Positions 47,439-49,739 of a DNA stretch of 49,739 nucleotides are shown here, one piece after another. The translations under genes were made by a program, and so were the position numbers. Below the pieces are notes generated by a model. It was given only the letters and a program-made list of their open reading frames with translations. It was not told the DNA's origin and did not search any database. The stretch's first letter is position 1. Each line of letters starts with the position of its first letter. Source of the stretch: an uncultured Burkholderiaceae bacterium (GTDB lineage Bacteria > Pseudomonadota > Gammaproteobacteria > Burkholderiales > Burkholderiaceae_C); assembly GCA_938022295.1 (NCBI GenBank), contig CALIDR010000126.1, positions 1 to 49,739 of the forward strand, read 5' to 3'.

Positions 47439-48224
47439 TCAGCGGTCGCCGAACGTCGGCTTGCGCTTCTCGAGGAACGCCGCGACGCCCTCGCGGTAGT
47501 CGTGCGCGCGGCCGAGTTCGCGCTGCAGGTCCGCCTCGATGCGCAGCGCGTCGGCGTAGCTCGACATCGCCGAGGCGTCGATCGCGTGCCGCGTCTGCGC
47601 GAGCGCCTTCGTCGGCATCGCCGCGAGCCGCTGCGCCAGCGCGCGCACCGCGCCAGCGAACGCATCGTCGTCGACGCACTGCCAGATCAGGCCCATCGCC
47701 TGCGCGTCGGCGGCGCTGAGCTTGTCGCCCGTCATCGCCAGCGCCAGCGCACGCGCGCGGCCGACGAGGTGCGGCAGCAGCCAGGTGCCGCCGCAGTCGG
47801 GGATCAGGCCGATCTTCGAGAACGCCTGGATGAAGCTCGCCGAGCGCGCGGCGACGACGATGTCGCAGCCGAGCGCGAAGTTGGCCCCCGCCCCGGCGGC
47901 CACCCCGTTGACGGCGGCGATCACCGGCACCGGCATCGAGCGCACGCGCAGCGCCAGCGGCCGGTACAGCCGCTCGATGACCTCGCCGACGTCGACGTCG
48001 TCGCCGGCCATCCCGGCGTCGTTGAGGTCCTGCCCGGCGCAGAAGCCGCGCCCGGCGCCGGTGACGACGACGCAGCGCACCGCCGCGTCAGCGGCGGCGG
48101 CGTCGAGCGCGGCGCGCAGCTCGGCGTGCATCGCGGCGGTGAAGCTGTTCAGCGCCTGCGGTCGGTTCAGCGTCAGCGTGCGCACGGCGCCATCGTCGGC
48201 GGTCAGCACCAGCGGTTCGGCCAT
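47439..48224 (-). CDS. Enoyl-CoA hydratase/isomerase family protein, PaaG-like
   Basis: A 261-residue crotonase-fold protein. RPQALNSFTAAMHAEL is the N-terminal signature, GRGFCAGQDLND the first oxyanion-hole segment, and AAVNGVAAGAGANFALGCDIVVA the second (readable as NGVAAGAGANFAL). FSKIGLIPDCGGTWLLPHLVG carries the catalytic acid in the PaaG manner, close to 2-(1,2-epoxy-1,2-dihydrophenyl)acetyl-CoA isomerase. No other paa genes are visible, so a general hydratase or isomerase role is also possible. It is the first gene of a two-gene unit with the FAD oxidoreductase. Confidence 0.88.
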   Translation of the reverse strand: MAEPLVLTADDGAVRTLTLNRPQALNSFTAAMHAELRAALDAAAADAAVRCVVVTGAGRGFCAGQDLNDAGMAGDDVDVGEVIERLYRPLALRVRSMPVPVIAAVNGVAAGAGANFALGCDIVVAARSASFIQAFSKIGLIPDCGGTWLLPHLVGRARALALAMTGDKLSAADAQAMGLIWQCVDDDAFAGAVRALAQRLAAMPTKALAQTRHAIDASAMSSYADALRIEADLQRELGRAHDYREGVAAFLEKRKPTFGDR

Positions 48225-48301
48225 CGCCTCGTCTCCTCGTCGGTCGAATCGTCGATGGCGGCATCGTACCCGCGCACCGGCGCGGCAACGGCTGCGCGTG
48301 C

Positions 48302-48307
48302 GACGAT
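48302..48307 (+). promoter_or_regulatory. Possible -10 hexamer of the MBL-fold gene
   Basis: GACGAT ends 6 bases before the ATG at 48314. It is a weaker match than the others in the window. Confidence 0.25.
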
Positions 48308-48313
48308 CGCCGC

Positions 48314-49426
48314 ATGATTCGCGCTTTCGGCAGCCGCGCCGCCGGCGCGCGGCTCGAGCGCATTGCCGCCTCGCCGCGCTGGGTGAACGGCGCGTTCGGC
48401 AACCTGCACCCGATCGCGCCCGGGCTGCGCGACCCGGCGGTGCCGATGCCGACGCTGACGGAATTCCTCGTCGGCGGCGAGCGCCGCGTGCCGCGCCGCC
48501 CGCTGCCGGCCGTGCACCCCGGCGAGGCCTGGCGCCGCGCACCCGCCAGCGGCCTGCGCGCGACCTGGCTCGGCCACTCGACGGTGCTGCTCGAGATCGA
48601 CGGCCACCGCGTGCTCACCGACCCGGTGTGGGGCGCGCGTGCGTCGCCGTCGCGGCTGCTGGGCCCGAAGCGCTTCCAGCCGGTGCCGGTGCGGCTGGCC
48701 GCGCTGCCGCCGCTGGACGCGGTGCTGATCTCGCACGACCACTACGACCACCTGTGCCACGCCACGGTGCGCGAGCTCGCCAGGCGCGACGTGCCGTTCG
48801 TGACGTCGCTCGGCGTCGGCGCGCACCTCGAAGGCTGGGGCGTGCGGCCCGAGCGCATCGTCGAACTCGACTGGTGGGAGTCGCACCTGCTGCCCGGCGG
48901 CGGGCTGCGCGTGACCGCGGCGCCGGCGCAGCACTTCTCGGGCCGCGGCCTGGCGGACCGCAACGCGACGCTGTGGTCGTCGCTGGTGATCGAGTCGGCG
49001 CGCCACCGCGTCTTCTTCAGCGGCGACACGGGCCTGACCGGGGAGTACGCGTCGATCCAGCGGCACTTCGGCCGCTTCGACCTCGTGATGCTCGAGGTCG
49101 GTGCGTTCTACCCCGGGTGGGGCGACATGCACCTCGGTCCGCACAACGCCCTGAAGGCGCTCGACGCGCTCGGCGACGCGCCGTTCCTGCCGATCCACTT
49201 GGGCACGTTCTGCCTCGCGATGCACCCCTGGGACGAGCCGGCCGAGGTGCTCTACGACGCTGCCGCGAAGCGCCGCCACCCGCTGCTGCTGCCGCGCCTG
49301 GGCGAAGCCGTGGAGCCCGTGCACGCGCCGAAGCCGCAGCCGTGGTGGCGAAGCGTCGACCGCGGCGCCGCGCTGGCCACCGAAGCGCCGACGCTGCCGA
49401 AGGCCGCCCCCTGGCCGATCGATTGA
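48314..49426 (+). CDS. MBL-fold metallohydrolase, NAPE-PLD/UlaG-like
   Basis: A 370-residue metallo-beta-lactamase fold protein. The N-terminal FGNLHPIAPGLRDPAVPMPTLTEFL region and TWLGHSTVLLEIDGHRVLTDPVWG match the NAPE-PLD-like group (readable as WLGHSTVLLEIDG). The binuclear metal site is LISHDHYDHLCH, with GDTGLTGEY and LPIHLGTFCLAMHPWDEP giving further ligands. Members cleave phosphodiester or ester substrates such as N-acylphosphatidylethanolamine, or are uncharacterised. There is no clear signal peptide. Divergent from the hydratase gene. Confidence 0.87.
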   Translation: MIRAFGSRAAGARLERIAASPRWVNGAFGNLHPIAPGLRDPAVPMPTLTEFLVGGERRVPRRPLPAVHPGEAWRRAPASGLRATWLGHSTVLLEIDGHRVLTDPVWGARASPSRLLGPKRFQPVPVRLAALPPLDAVLISHDHYDHLCHATVRELARRDVPFVTSLGVGAHLEGWGVRPERIVELDWWESHLLPGGGLRVTAAPAQHFSGRGLADRNATLWSSLVIESARHRVFFSGDTGLTGEYASIQRHFGRFDLVMLEVGAFYPGWGDMHLGPHNALKALDALGDAPFLPIHLGTFCLAMHPWDEPAEVLYDAAAKRRHPLLLPRLGEAVEPVHAPKPQPWWRSVDRGAALATEAPTLPKAAPWPID

Positions 49427-49739
49427 TGCGGATTCGCAAGCGGTGCCTAGGAGCAGCGTCTGGTCACGGCCCATCTGCTTCTTCGGGTGTTCCCTTTGCG
49501 CCGCCTGCGTAGGTTAGCGCGGCAAAGCGCCGTGCGCGCGGGCGGCGGCGCTTCACCTCGGCGGCCAGCGCTGCGCGCTGGCTGCCCTGCGCTACTCACG
49601 CCCGTGGCCCGGCGCCGAACTCGCTGCGTTCGCCTTCGGCTCACTGCGCTCGGGCAACGGCGCCGAGTTCGATCACGAAGCGCGCTCGCGCGCGCGGCCA
49701 CGGGCGCTGCGGTGCTCGGCGCCTCCGAGGCGCGCCGCC
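49427..49739. other. Gene-free tail with inverted repeats
   Basis: No credible gene in the last ~310 bases. An 11-bp perfect inverted repeat, CGCCCGTGGCC (49599-49609) and GGCCACGGGCG (49696-49706), encloses 86 bases containing a shorter pair GAACTCG (49617-49623) and CGAGTTC (49664-49670). A further stretch at about 49505-49545 (TAGGTTAGCGCGGCAAAGCG) looks like a half of the intergenic repeats common in Burkholderiales. It may be the edge of a repeat or mobile element continuing outside the window. Confidence 0.45.

Noticed and set aside
1..49739. CRISPR arrays, tRNA/rRNA genes, transposase or phage genes
   Set aside because: No regularly spaced direct repeats, no tRNA-like cloverleaf and no recognisable transposase, integrase or phage protein was found on either strand.

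Overview
The window is uniformly GC-rich and densely coded. Its proteins and gene neighbourhoods (polA next to a DUF2782-type gene and thrB, a BPSS1780-type membrane protein, the xseB-ispA-dxs operon) fit a betaproteobacterium of the order Burkholderiales, probably near Rubrivivax/Leptothrix/Ideonella. This is inferred from protein content only. No rRNA, tRNA, CRISPR array or transposase gene was seen.

Left part (1-18047), mostly housekeeping: a truncated glycerophosphodiester phosphodiesterase, argG, a molybdopterin-fold secreted protein translationally coupled to a hybrid histidine kinase, murB, yajQ, an aspartic protease, folE2, the xseB-ispA-dxs isoprenoid operon, a Rieske oxygenase with a DMT exporter, a sulfurtransferase, a universal stress protein behind an FNR/Anr-type box, a ZIP metal transporter, a dienelactone hydrolase-like protein and ppx.

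Middle part (18052-39015), the most interesting: a 20.4 kb segment bounded by two inverted copies of a ~280 bp MITE-like element. It holds polyphosphate and phosphate-scavenging genes (sixA, ppk1, a phytase-like esterase, phoD, phoX), an MscS channel, a CrtI/retinol-saturase-like flavoprotein, and a three-gene unit (MJ1255-like glycosyltransferase, radical SAM protein with extra cysteines, LplT-like MFS transporter). The polA / DUF2782-thrB-BPSS1780 housekeeping block lies inside it. Five promoters share one layout: two 7-base half-sites 11 bases apart, the second ending TCAC, then exactly 10 bases, then a -10 hexamer. This is the layout of PhoB-activated promoters. Matches are strong at phoD and phoX and progressively weaker at the phytase-like gene, the flavoprotein and the glycosyltransferase operon. 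The working hypothesis is a Pho regulon that includes an uncharacterised glycosyltransferase-radical SAM-exporter system, perhaps making or moving a phosphorus-free envelope component.

Right part (39024-49739): a UvrD/Rep-type helicase, a PAS-like-GGDEF-EAL protein behind a sigma-28 (FliA)-type promoter, guaC, an aldehyde dehydrogenase lacking the usual catalytic glutamate, an FAD oxidoreductase plus enoyl-CoA hydratase pair, an MBL-fold hydrolase, and a gene-free tail. Several genes (murB, ppx, ppk1, polA, DUF2782, the helicase, perhaps the MBL gene) have a -10-like hexamer only 6-8 bases before the ATG, which suggests leaderless or near-leaderless mRNAs.
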